A stretch of 64,000 bases of DNA from DRTC01 sp964521025 (GCA_964521025.1 CAZFPK010000006.1:1-64000), one strand, 5' to 3'; shown: positions 8,692 through 17,582, counted from the stretch's first letter. Notes: generated by a model from the letters alone, not told the origin. Translations and numbers: made by a program.

Positions 8692-9744
8692 ATGAATAAT
8701 ACGAAATTAACTTTTAGCGATCTTGTTTCCGGTATTAAAGACATACATCACAATTTATTAACCCAATCTTTAAAAGCCGTAAATGTAAACCTGACAATAA
8801 GAAATTGGTTGATTGGCTTCTATATTTCCGAATTTGAATTACGAGGAATTGATCGTGCAAAATATGGAGAAAATTTACTTTCCGAACTTTCAAAAGAATT
8901 ACAGTTTTTAAAAATAAGCAATACCGGACACAGACAACTTTACAATTACATAGAATTTTATCGGATATATTCTCAAATTTCGCCTACAGTGTCGGCGAAA
9001 TTGATAATCTCACCGGAAAAATTAATCAACAGGTTATCATACAGCCATTTAGCACTTCTGGTGAAATTAGATAGTCAACTCAAAAGAACCTTTTATGAAA
9101 TCGAAAGCATAAGAGGATATTGGTCTGTGCGAGAGCTAAAAAGACAAATCGATACACTTTATTTTGAAAGGTCGGGACTCTCTAAAAATAAAAAGAAATT
9201 AAGTAAATCGATACTAACGGTTTCAGAAAAATCAACACCGGAAAGCGTTATTCGTGATCCTTTAATATTTGAATTTATGGGAGTAAAACCGGAAGACATT
9301 ATGAATGAATCTGATCTTGAAAAGGCTTTATTGCATAACCTACAGCAATTCCTACTCGAATTAGGTCAGGGTTTTTGTTTCGAAGCAAGACAAAAAAGAA
9401 TTCTGATCGGCGATACTCATTATTTTATCGATCTTGTTTTCTATCACAGAATCCTGAAATGCCACATTCTGATAGAACTAAAAATCGATAGTTTTACCCA
9501 CGAACATCTCGGACAACTTAATACATACCTGAATTTTTATAAAAAAAACGAAATGTGTGACTCGGATAATCCTCCCATCGGGATTTTGTCTTGTACTCAA
9601 AAAGACCATTCTTTGGTTGAATATGCAACTGCCGGAATGGATAATAATCTTTTTGTTTCAAAATACAAATTGGAAATACCTTCAAAAGAAGAAATTCAAG
9701 AATTTATAGATAATCGGATGCGTGAAATACAGTATGAAATTTGA
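8692..9744 (+). CDS. YhcG/DUF1016-family PDDEXK nuclease
   Basis: 350 residues, the family's usual size. The N-terminal DUF1016 helical domain shows LTIRNWLIGFYISEFE and a YGENLLSELSKEL pattern; the C-terminal domain carries a PD-(D/E)xK core with Asp247 (FIDLVFY), Glu262 and Lys264 (IELK). These proteins are putative DNA nucleases found in mobile and defence contexts, with no settled function. It lies 111 bp after the DUF4384 gene without an obvious strong ribosome binding site, and just 12 bp before a decayed uvrA-tail copy that starts at 9757. It is therefore the last cargo gene before the second uvrA-tail/rhuM junction. All catalytic residues look intact. Confidence 0.85.
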   Translation: MNNTKLTFSDLVSGIKDIHHNLLTQSLKAVNVNLTIRNWLIGFYISEFELRGIDRAKYGENLLSELSKELQFLKISNTGHRQLYNYIEFYRIYSQISPTVSAKLIISPEKLINRLSYSHLALLVKLDSQLKRTFYEIESIRGYWSVRELKRQIDTLYFERSGLSKNKKKLSKSILTVSEKSTPESVIRDPLIFEFMGVKPEDIMNESDLEKALLHNLQQFLLELGQGFCFEARQKRILIGDTHYFIDLVFYHRILKCHILIELKIDSFTHEHLGQLNTYLNFYKKNEMCDSDNPPIGILSCTQKDHSLVEYATAGMDNNLFVSKYKLEIPSKEEIQEFIDNRMREIQYEI

Positions 9745-9756
9745 TAAGATCAAACC

Positions 9757-9858
9757 CGGAGATGAGGAGGGAAAGTAGCGGCAATTGGAACTCCGGAAGA
9801 GATTGCGAAAAATAAGAAATCTTATACATGAAAATTTTTGAGGAAAGTATTTACTTGA
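9757..9858 (+). pseudogene. Decayed copy A of the uvrA 3' end
   Basis: Aligns with uvrA 3296-3389 through to the sequence coding FLRKV. One base is missing near 9767 relative to uvrA, and a TGA interrupts the frame after KKSYT, but the rest still reads like a natural UvrA C-terminus (GTPEEIAKNKKSYT, KFLRKV). It ends about 14 bp before the intact rhuM, as the true uvrA end does before truncated rhuM. The differences include conservative amino-acid changes, so this copy descends from a different uvrA allele, not from a recent duplication of the resident gene. Confidence 0.85.
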
Positions 9859-9872
9859 TGAGGAATTAAGAA

Positions 9873-10877
9873 ATGAATAAAAATAATCAAAACATCATCA
9901 TCTACAATACGGCTGATGGGAAAGCATCTGTATCGCTTTTCGCCAAAGACGGAATGGTCTGGATGAATCAGAATCAGATCGCAGAACTTTTTGACACCTC
10001 TATTCCAAATATAAGCATGCATATTTCTAACATTATAAAAGAGAAAGAGTTAGGTTTCGATTCAGTTGTTAAGGATTACTTAACAACTGCCTCCGATGGA
10101 AAAAAGTATAATATCACTTTTTATTCACTCGAGATGATCCTTGCTATCGGTTTCAGAGTTCGAAGCAAGAGAGGAACGCAATTCAGGATCTGGGCGAATA
10201 GAAACTTGAAAGAGTATATGGTCAAAGGATTTGTCTTGGATGATGAGCGTCTGAAAAATCCGGACGGCAGACCGGATTATTTCGATGAGTTGTTAGAACG
10301 AATCGGAGAGATCAGGGCTTCTGAAAAAAGATTTTATCAAAAAGTTCGCGATCTTTTTGCCTTGAGCAGCGATTATGATAAAACCGACAAAGCCACCCAG
10401 ATGTTTTTTGCTGAAACTCAGAATAAATTACTTTATGCAGTTACAAAAAAGACTGCTGCTGAAATAATCTTGAGCAGAGCTGATGCTGATGAACCAAATA
10501 TGGCTTTGACTTCCTGGCAAGGAAGTGTTGTCCGAAAACAGGATATTTATATTGCTAAAAATTACCTGCATAAAGATGAAATCGATATACTGAACCGCTT
10601 GGTAGTTATCTTTTTAGAAACTGCTGAACTTCGTGTCAAAAGCAGAATGGATATAACGATGAACTTCTGGCGGGAAAATGTCGATCGGATCTTAGAAATG
10701 AACGAAAAACTATTACTCACAGGAAGTGGATCGATCAGCAAAGAAGTAATGAAACAAAAAGTGAAAGAAATATATGCTCATTTTGATAAAAGAAGAAAAA
10801 TCTACGAAGCAAGAAAAGCTGATGAACAAGATATGCAGGAACTGAAGCAACTGGAAGATAAGTTGAAGAAAAAGTAA
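9873..10877 (+). CDS. rhuM: RhuM-family protein
   Basis: 334 residues, full length for the RhuM (virulence protein) family named from a Salmonella pathogenicity island gene; the molecular role is unknown. Visible: an N-terminal winged-helix-like segment (MNQNQIAELFDTSIPNISMHISNIIKE, residues ~30-60, typical of DNA-binding helices), LTTASDGKKYNITFYSLEMILAIGFRVRSKRGTQFRIWAN, and a C-terminal helical region ending in a Lys/Glu-rich coiled coil. Family members occur on mobile islands. A GAGGAAT box precedes the start. The gene is bracketed by two decayed uvrA tails (9757 and 10903), and its 5' quarter is duplicated at 3414. Inference: it is a cassette that travels with a uvrA end. Confidence 0.88.
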   Translation: MNKNNQNIIIYNTADGKASVSLFAKDGMVWMNQNQIAELFDTSIPNISMHISNIIKEKELGFDSVVKDYLTTASDGKKYNITFYSLEMILAIGFRVRSKRGTQFRIWANRNLKEYMVKGFVLDDERLKNPDGRPDYFDELLERIGEIRASEKRFYQKVRDLFALSSDYDKTDKATQMFFAETQNKLLYAVTKKTAAEIILSRADADEPNMALTSWQGSVVRKQDIYIAKNYLHKDEIDILNRLVVIFLETAELRVKSRMDITMNFWRENVDRILEMNEKLLLTGSGSISKEVMKQKVKEIYAHFDKRRKIYEARKADEQDMQELKQLEDKLKKK

Positions 10878-10902
10878 TGAGACTTATTTCGTTTTATTTT
10901 AA

Positions 10903-11079
10903 GGAAAGACAATCGTTGTTATAGAGCATAATCTCGATGTGATCAAATGTGCGGATTATATCATCGATCTTGGTCCTGAAGGTGGAGATGAAGGCGGGAA
11001 AATTGTTGCGTGAGGAACTCCTTAAAAGGTTGCAAAAGATGAGAAATCTTATACAGGGAAGTTTTTAAGGAAGGTATGA
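10903..11079 (+). pseudogene. Decayed copy B of the uvrA 3' end
   Basis: Positions 10903-11075 align with uvrA 3216-3388 over 173 bp with no gap and about 25 mismatches, some 15 of them at third codon positions. The reading frame is kept (IVVIEHNLDVIKCADYIIDL, then LGPEGGDEGGK), but two in-frame stops are present, at ACC to TGA and GAA to TAA. Its terminal TGA at 11077-11079 overlaps the ATG of the next gene, and its AGGAAGG serves as that gene's ribosome binding site. The pattern of silent changes shows it came from a functional uvrA of another lineage. Confidence 0.9.
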
Positions 11080-11866
11080 TGAGTATTGAAGATAGTGATT
11101 TAATGAATAAAAGATGGGCTCTTTTTTTTGATATTGAAGGATTTGCACGATTTAATAAGTTAAAAAGTATGATTCTTTTGACTTATTGATAAGTACAATT
11201 TACAAAATTTCAAAAGAAGTATATCCAAATTCTCCTGAAAGGTTGTTTGTACACCATATAGGTGGAGATTCATTAGTAATTGTATCTGATTTTGCTGAAA
11301 AAGACTTATCAAGACCAATTTCCATTGCAGTTGTAATACAGCGAGTATTATTGGTTAATGGATATATTGGAAAAGTAGGTATTTCTATTGGTGATTTTGC
11401 AGATATTACAGGTTGTTGGAATAGATTTTATAAACTTGTAGAAAACGATTTACCAAAAAAAGAATGTGAAGGAGAATTATCTCCAATTCCATACGAAAAA
11501 GATAAAATTGATATTGGTGACGGTTTAATGACTTTGATTCCTGTTTTAGGAACGGGATTAATCAATTCATACAATGCTCTAAATAAAGGACCAAGTGGTC
11601 CTAATATTATTATCCCAAATTTCCTGAGAGACAAAATTCCATTAGCATATATTAAGAACAATTGGATAATAAAACATGGAAATTATATAGTTATAAAATG
11701 GATTGGTTTACAAACAGAATTTATTAATAATATGTGTGATTTAATAGATTTTAATAATTTAAAAATAGTAAGTGATATAAGAAGTAAATTTATAAATTAC
11801 ATAATTAATAATTTGGAATACTTATCAGAAAAATGGCTAAAAAATGCGAAAAAATTATTATTATAA
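11079..11866 (+). pseudogene. Cyclase-like protein gene broken by one frameshift
   Basis: From ATG 11079 the frame reads MSIEDSDLMNKRWALFFD, then IEGFARFNKLK, and stops at TGA 11187 after a shift. The remainder (11186-11866 frame) continues KYDSFDLLISTIYKISK... to the end. Adding one A to the A5 run at 11162-11166 joins both parts into one protein of about 262 residues. Visible features (FFDIEGFARFNK, HHIGGDSLVIV, a GKVGISIGDF strand) recall the nucleotidyl cyclase fold, but catalytic Asp/Asp pairs are not clear, so the assignment is tentative. An AGGAAGG box inside the uvrA remnant precedes the start. Either a true pseudogene, a phase-variable gene or a base-calling error in a homopolymer. 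Confidence 0.6.
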
Positions 11867-12044
11867 CTGTAACAACTGAATAAAAGCACATAGAAGGAAA
11901 ATGAAAAAATGTTATAGCGTTTTAATATCTAAATCAAAAGGTTTTATGGACAATTCTTAATGATTATTATTTTCTAAAATTGTATATTTTGATCATAATA
12001 TTATATTATACTATAAAACAAAAAAATAATATGTAGGAGGAAAC

Positions 12045-12389
12045 ATGAGTGAGTTGATTCGTATATGTACTAGTAGATTTTTACCAATTAATAAGTATAA
12101 TGAAGCTTACTTTGTATTCGGTGATTTTTTTCTTGGGGAAGTTATCCTAATTAACCAAGGTGTTTTGAACGCCAAATATCGGATTGAAGATAATAGTTCA
12201 ATAATAAAAGTAAAGAATAGTTTGCATATAAGATTGGAAAAATTAGGTTTCCCTTTCTTTGATTTTCCATTTAAAATTGTTGCACCAATTGAAGCTGTTA
12301 AAGTTGAACAGGGTAATATACCTTCAAATTGTATATCTAATTTGTCTGCTGGAGATTATCTAGATTACAAAATGACATATCAAGTTTAA
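12045..12389 (+). CDS. Hypothetical protein, 114 residues
   Basis: Not recognised. A textbook GGAGG box lies five bases before ATG 12045, and the upstream 60 bp are extremely AT-rich, as expected of a promoter. The protein has no signal peptide or membrane segment. The predicted content is beta-rich with conserved-looking turns (FVFGDFFLGEVILINQGVLNAKYRI). It stands alone, 178 bp after the cyclase-like pseudogene and 224 bp before the MntA/HepT pair, inside the AT-rich accessory region. Its last residues (AGDYLDYKMTYQV) show no known motif. Confidence 0.55.
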   Translation: MSELIRICTSRFLPINKYNEAYFVFGDFFLGEVILINQGVLNAKYRIEDNSSIIKVKNSLHIRLEKLGFPFFDFPFKIVAPIEAVKVEQGNIPSNCISNLSAGDYLDYKMTYQV

Positions 12390-12613
12390 TTCATATCATA
12401 AACGTTAGTGATATATTGGATAGTGCTTATTCCTTTGTATAGTTAGAGAATGAAGCACAATGTATTCATACTAATTTTGCATGTAGAACGATAAAATTGT
12501 GATAAAAACTTATTCGAGCAAATTATCAATATTTCAATAAATGATTTTTGAATTAGCTGACTTGTTTTATCATATTTATGAATAAGTAATTCATAAAAAG
12601 AAAGGATATAAAA

Positions 12614-12907
12614 ATGCAAAATAAAGAATTTATAAAATCATCTATTAAACGATATTTTCCTGATATAAAAAAAGAATTCAAGATAAAAGAACTTAAATTA
12701 TTTGGCTCTTATGTCAGGAACAATGAAACAGAAAATAGTGATGTCGATATTTTAGTTACATTCAACGAAATAATAGATTTAATCCAATATGTCAAACTCA
12801 AAAATTTCTTATCAGAATTATTAAAAACAAAAGTTGATCTGGTTATGGAAAGTGCATTAAAAAAGAGAATTAAAGAAAGTGTTTTAGAGGAGGCTGAATT
12901 AATATGA
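12614..12907 (+). CDS. mntA: MntA-type nucleotidyltransferase antitoxin
   Basis: 97 residues. The minimal nucleotidyltransferase signature is intact: Gly31-Ser32 followed ten residues later by Asp43-x-Asp45 (FGSYVRNN...SDVDILV). In MntA/HepT systems this protein AMPylates the toxin HepT on a Tyr near its active site and so neutralises it. An AAAGGA box precedes the start. The stop overlaps the hepT start in an ATGA, the standard arrangement for the pair. It belongs to the accessory stretch between the uvrA-linked island and the dapD housekeeping gene. Confidence 0.9.
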   Translation: MQNKEFIKSSIKRYFPDIKKEFKIKELKLFGSYVRNNETENSDVDILVTFNEIIDLIQYVKLKNFLSELLKTKVDLVMESALKKRIKESVLEEAELI

Positions 12908-13242
12908 GCAGAGATTATAGACTTTTTCTCGATGATATATTAGATGCAATCGAAAAAATTGATAGATATATATCCGATTTAACATTAGAAGATTTTATCA
13001 ACGATGATAAAACCGCTGATGCTGTAATTCGTAATTTTGAAGTAATTGGTGAAGCAAGCCGAAACATTCCGGATGGAATAAAAAAAAACCATATTAACAT
13101 TCCTTGGCGTGAAATGAGAGAAATGAGAAATATCTTAATTCACGAATATTTTGGAGTGGATTATTCTGTAATTTATAAAACAGTAAAAGATTTTCTTCCC
13201 ACCCTAAAAGTACAAATTCTGGATATAATAAATGAAAACTAA
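12904..13242 (+). CDS. hepT: HepT-type HEPN ribonuclease toxin
   Basis: 112 residues, helical HEPN-fold protein of the DUF86 family. The RNase motif R-x4-H-x-Y is complete: Arg75, His80, Tyr82 (RNILIHEY). Members cleave RNA, and the Tyr is the site modified by MntA. It is translationally coupled to mntA by a 4-bp overlap. Unusually, its last 11 bp overlap the start of dapD (ATG 13232), so the toxin stop lies inside an essential lysine/peptidoglycan gene and dapD has no separate leader. Loss of the pair by simple deletion would therefore endanger dapD translation. Confidence 0.9.
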   Translation: MSRDYRLFLDDILDAIEKIDRYISDLTLEDFINDDKTADAVIRNFEVIGEASRNIPDGIKKNHINIPWREMREMRNILIHEYFGVDYSVIYKTVKDFLPTLKVQILDIINEN

Positions 13243-14038
13243 AATCGAGAAACTATACAAAAAAACCGAGTTCACCCAGCATGACTTGCAGAACTTCAAC
13301 GAATTCAAACAATCGTTAAATTCCGGAGAAATCAGAGCAGCAGAAAAGATAGACGGAAAATGGATCGTCAATGAATGGGTGAAAAAAGGAATTCTGGTCG
13401 GATTCAGGATGGGAAAGATTGTCAAGATGCCGATTAGTAAGATTTCCTACTTTCTGGATAAAGAAACTTATCCAACGAGAGATTTCCAGCCAGCAGATAA
13501 TATTCGTATTGTTCCAGGAGGTTCTTCAATTAGGGATGGATCTTTTATCGGGAAAAATGTTGTGATGATGCCGCCCATGTATGTCAATGTGGGAGCTTAT
13601 GTGGAGGAAGGGACTATGATCGATTCCCATGCTTTGGTCGGGAGTTGTGCTCAAGTTGGAAAGCGAGTTCACCTTTCGGCAGCATCCCAATTGGGAGGAG
13701 TTCTGGAACCGATCGGAGCAAGTCCGGTCATTATTGAAGATGATGTATTTATCGGGGGAAACTGTGGGATTTACGAAGGTGTGATCATCAAAGAAAAAGC
13801 GATCATTGCCCCGGGAGTGGTCATCACAGCCGGAACTCCTGTTTTTGATACGGTTCATAACTGTTATCTCAAAAAAAAGGATGGAAAAGCAGTTGAAATC
13901 CCGGAAAAAGCAGTTGTAGTCAGCGGAACCCGTCCATTGAAATCCAATCCTGAATTCTCTGTGTATTGTCCCATCATTATCAAATATCGTGATGAGAAAA
14001 GTGAGACTTCTGTTACTCTTGAGGAAGCGTTGAGATAA
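13232..14038 (+). CDS. dapD: Tetrahydrodipicolinate N-succinyltransferase (DapD)
   Basis: 268 residues, the usual size. Catalyses succinyl-CoA-dependent acylation of tetrahydrodipicolinate in the succinylase branch of lysine and diaminopimelate synthesis. N-terminal helical domain (1-95), then a left-handed parallel beta-helix of hexapeptide repeats: SSIRDGSFIGKNVVMMP, MYVNVGAYVEEGTMIDSHALVG, and IIEDDVFIGGNCGIYEGVIIKEKA. The start is ATG 13232, within the 3' end of hepT; no strong ribosome binding site is seen, so translation is probably coupled to the toxin gene or starts from a weak site. An aminotransferase gene 105 bp downstream could provide the next step of the pathway. Confidence 0.95.
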   Translation: MKTKIEKLYKKTEFTQHDLQNFNEFKQSLNSGEIRAAEKIDGKWIVNEWVKKGILVGFRMGKIVKMPISKISYFLDKETYPTRDFQPADNIRIVPGGSSIRDGSFIGKNVVMMPPMYVNVGAYVEEGTMIDSHALVGSCAQVGKRVHLSAASQLGGVLEPIGASPVIIEDDVFIGGNCGIYEGVIIKEKAIIAPGVVITAGTPVFDTVHNCYLKKKDGKAVEIPEKAVVVSGTRPLKSNPEFSVYCPIIIKYRDEKSETSVTLEEALR

Positions 14039-14143
14039 CATCATAAAAAATAATGATTTAGTATTCTATCAACACATCTCGATCCGAAATCTTCCCTTTC
14101 TTTTAAAGAGATGGACCGAGGGTGAGTTTAGAAAGGAAATATC

Positions 14144-15265
14144 ATGAATTCCTTGTCTGCAGACAGAGTTTCCGGTATCGACATTTCCGCAATCAGGAAA
14201 ATTTTTGATAAAACACCAAAAGATGCGATAAATCTTGGTTTGGGAGAGATACAATTTCCAACACCTAAAATATTTACTGATCATGCACGTGAAATACTGC
14301 TTGAAGGAAATATCCGTTACACTCCGAATGCTGGTTTACCAGAATTGAGAAAGGCGATCGCAGCTTATTATGAAAACAAGATCAGCTTGGAAAATGTATG
14401 CGTTACTGTCGGAGCAGAGGAAGCTATTTTCGCATCCATCTTCTGTTATATAAATCCCGGAGATGAAATTCTACTGGCAAATCCAACCTTTATTACATAT
14501 AAAACGATTATACACATGACCGGAGGAACAGCGAAATATTTCGATCTCGATCCTGATAATAATTTCAGTTTAGATAAGAAATCTTTCCTGGAAAAAATTT
14601 CAGATAAAACAAAGATGGTTATTTTAACAAATCCGTCCAATCCATTGGGAATAACTCTTTCTCCGGAAGATATGAATTATATTATTCGAATCTGTGCTGA
14701 AAAAAATATCCTTCTTGTTGTCGATGAAATCTACCGGGAATTATACATTCATGAAAAATCTCTAACTATGCTTAATCTTTATGAAAATACCTTGATCATT
14801 TCCGGTGTTTCCAAAGCATATTGTATGTCGGGTTGGAGACTCGGCTGGATCGTTTCTCCCAAAAAAGAATTGATCAAACCGATAATTTCTGCTCATCAAT
14901 ATATCTGCACATGTGCTCCATATCTTTCCCAGAAAGTAGCAATTAAAGCTCTTTCATCGGAAGGAGAAAAGGTTAAAGAAAATTTAAGATCATTATTAAG
15001 AAAAGATAGAAATTATTTGATGAATTTTTTAACTAATAATTTACCAGGATGTAAAATCCTCATTAACTCCTCATCCCCGTATCTTTTCGTAAATTTCGGA
15101 ATCGATGACAGGAAATTATGCCGGGAATTGGCTGAAATTGGTGTGATCGTTCTCCCGGGAAGTATTTTCGGCAGCAATGGAAAAAACTGGATCAGGATAA
15201 ATTATGGTTTGAAAATTGAAGATTTGAAAATTGCATTACAAAAAATATCCGGCTTTTTGAAGTAA
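14144..15265 (+). CDS. Class I/II PLP-dependent aminotransferase
   Basis: 373 residues of fold type I. Recognisable: LGLGEIQFPTP and RYTPNAGLPELRKAIAAYY at the N-terminus, NPSNPLG near 165, DEIYREL near 193, the PLP-binding Lys224 in SGVSKAYCMSGWRLGW, and IRINYG near the end. A GAAAGGAAA box precedes ATG 14144. The position behind dapD suggests N-succinyl-diaminopimelate aminotransferase activity, but the sequence alone does not distinguish this from an aspartate or aromatic aminotransferase, so no symbol is given. Confidence 0.88.
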   Translation: MNSLSADRVSGIDISAIRKIFDKTPKDAINLGLGEIQFPTPKIFTDHAREILLEGNIRYTPNAGLPELRKAIAAYYENKISLENVCVTVGAEEAIFASIFCYINPGDEILLANPTFITYKTIIHMTGGTAKYFDLDPDNNFSLDKKSFLEKISDKTKMVILTNPSNPLGITLSPEDMNYIIRICAEKNILLVVDEIYRELYIHEKSLTMLNLYENTLIISGVSKAYCMSGWRLGWIVSPKKELIKPIISAHQYICTCAPYLSQKVAIKALSSEGEKVKENLRSLLRKDRNYLMNFLTNNLPGCKILINSSSPYLFVNFGIDDRKLCRELAEIGVIVLPGSIFGSNGKNWIRINYGLKIEDLKIALQKISGFLK

Positions 15266-15389
15266 TTTTTTTTTATATTTGACTCATATTTCCAAAATTT
15301 AAAAATGTCCAAAGTTGGATTAGTTAAATAAAAATAATGAGGGTGACAGTATTTTACATGATTAAAAGTTCCGGGAGCTAGTAAAATAT

Positions 15390-17582
15390 ATGAAAAAAAC
15401 ATTTCTTTTAATCTTTGTTCTCATGATCAATTTCTTAAATAGTGAAAAGAAAATCGAGGAATTGGAAACTAACCTGACAACAGCATCCGGAACAGCAAAA
15501 ATAGATATTCTTAACGAACTTTCGATCCTTTATATTCCAATCGATCCTGAAAAAAGTCTCAAATACGCTCAATCTTTATTAGAATTAGCATCCAAACAAG
15601 AGAATAGAAATCAAAAAGCACAAGCTTTGAATAATATCGGAACAGCTTATAAAAACTTAAATAAATTCGATTCCGCTTTAAATAATTTCCAAAAAGCAGT
15701 GAATATCAGTCTTGAAATCAATGATAACAAAAATGCAGCTGTCACTCTGGATAATATGGGTATTGTTTATCTCGAACATCTACATAAATATCAGGATGCT
15801 CTTAATAGTTTTAACCGGTCTTTGAGTTTGAGAGAAGAAATCGGTAATAAAATAGAAATCGCCAATTCACTAATGAATATTGGAGTTACATACAAGTATT
15901 TGAATAATTACAAGAATGCACTCGAATACCATCTCAGTGCTTTTCAAATCAAAGAAGAGAACGGAGATACTGAAGAGAACCTTGCGAAATCATTAAATTA
16001 TATCGGAATCGCTTTTTACGACTTAAGCCAATATGATAAAGCTATCGAATACCTGAACAGATCAATGGTGTTGATAGAAAAAACCAAGAACGATAAGCTC
16101 CTGGCTCAAACTATGAATAATATCGGATTGATCTATAAGAAAATAAACAAATTTGATAAAGCATTAGAATTTTATGAAAGATCTTTGGCAATCAAAAGAA
16201 AAATCAATGATAAGGAAGGAATAGCTAACTCTCTTAATAATATTGGTATTATCCACAGAAACTTAACAAACTACTATAAATCTTTGGATTATTATCAACA
16301 AGCTCTGGATATAATTGAAGAAATAGGAAATATACAAAATTTAGCAAATGCTTTGAATAACATTGCAGTTATTCATCGTAAGCTCAATGATTATGAGAAA
16401 GCTCTGGAGTATTATCAGAAATCTCTGAAAATCAGTGAAGGAATAAACAACTCATTTGGAATTGCCAATACCATACATAATATTGGTGAAGTTTATTTTT
16501 TGCAGAAAGATTATTTTAATGCGATTAGTACTCTTAATGAAGGATTAAAAATCTCTACCGATATTAAAGCTTACGATTTAATGAAAGATTATTATAACAC
16601 CTTTTCTATTCTTTATAATAAGAAAAAAAATTTTAAGAAAGCCCTAAAGTATAAACAGCTGCATACGGAGATGACAGAAAAAATATTTTCCGAGGAAAGT
16701 AGTAAAAAAATCGCTGAAGTTGAAGGAATCTATGAAATCACCAAAAAAGAAGAAAAAATAGATTTATTAGAAAAAGATAAGGAAATTTTAGAAGACAGGA
16801 CCATTGATTTAGAAAATGAAAAAAAAATTCTGGAAGAAGTAACAGCTCAAAAAGATACAACCATCACTTTCTTGACCGAGGAACAGAAATTATGGGAACT
16901 TGAACTATCCCGACAAAGAGATATTACAAAAATGACAATTGCATTCGCTCTCTTTATTATTTTAATCGTATTTTTACTATACAATCGCTATCGTCTGAAA
17001 AAGAAGATCATTAAAAAGTTAGCACAGATAAATGAAGAAATGAAACAAAAAAACATTGAACTATCTAAGACAAAGGTGAGACTAAAAAAACTGGCAAGGA
17101 AAGATCCGCTTACAAATCTTTCCAATCGTCGCGATATGCTGGAAAAGCTCGAATATGAAAAGAAAAGATTTGAAAGAAATGAAGAGTCTTTTGTGCTGGT
17201 TATGGGTGATATCGATAATTTCAAACTTACAAATGATAATAATGGTCATGAAGCCGGTGATCTGGTTTTGAAAACAATTTCCGATCAGATGAGATCAACT
17301 CTGAGAAAACAGGATATAATTTCCCGCTGGGGTGGAGAAGAATTCTTGATTTATTTACCGGAAACTGATCTGAATGGTGGAAAAATTGCTTCTGAAAAAG
17401 TCAGGAAAAAAATTTCCGAAGCTGAAATCAAATATAAGGGAAAGATAATTCCTGTAACCATGACCTTCGGTGTCTGTGAATACGATTATTTGACGGATAT
17501 TAAAGAATGTATATCTAAAGCTGATGCAGCATTATATGAAGGTAAAAAAAACGGGAAAAATCAGGTTGTATTAGCAAGTTAA
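15390..17582 (+). CDS. TPR-containing membrane diguanylate cyclase
   Basis: 730 residues. Signal/anchor at the N-terminus (LLIFVLMINFLNS), about ten TPR units from ~55 to 440 (repeated ALNNIG..Y and KALEYY motifs), a coiled coil (~445-510), one membrane segment (~515-535, IAFALFIILIVFLLY), then a GGDEF domain. The active site is GGEEF at 648-652. An RxxD inhibitory site (RKQD) lies exactly five residues before it, so product inhibition by c-di-GMP is expected. The TPR array would face the periplasm and the cyclase the cytoplasm. Followed by a perfect hairpin at 17589. The same TPR style occurs in the sensor kinase at 29570. Confidence 0.9.
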   Translation: MKKTFLLIFVLMINFLNSEKKIEELETNLTTASGTAKIDILNELSILYIPIDPEKSLKYAQSLLELASKQENRNQKAQALNNIGTAYKNLNKFDSALNNFQKAVNISLEINDNKNAAVTLDNMGIVYLEHLHKYQDALNSFNRSLSLREEIGNKIEIANSLMNIGVTYKYLNNYKNALEYHLSAFQIKEENGDTEENLAKSLNYIGIAFYDLSQYDKAIEYLNRSMVLIEKTKNDKLLAQTMNNIGLIYKKINKFDKALEFYERSLAIKRKINDKEGIANSLNNIGIIHRNLTNYYKSLDYYQQALDIIEEIGNIQNLANALNNIAVIHRKLNDYEKALEYYQKSLKISEGINNSFGIANTIHNIGEVYFLQKDYFNAISTLNEGLKISTDIKAYDLMKDYYNTFSILYNKKKNFKKALKYKQLHTEMTEKIFSEESSKKIAEVEGIYEITKKEEKIDLLEKDKEILEDRTIDLENEKKILEEVTAQKDTTITFLTEEQKLWELELSRQRDITKMTIAFALFIILIVFLLYNRYRLKKKIIKKLAQINEEMKQKNIELSKTKVRLKKLARKDPLTNLSNRRDMLEKLEYEKKRFERNEESFVLVMGDIDNFKLTNDNNGHEAGDLVLKTISDQMRSTLRKQDIISRWGGEEFLIYLPETDLNGGKIASEKVRKKISEAEIKYKGKIIPVTMTFGVCEYDYLTDIKECISKADAALYEGKKNGKNQVVLAS

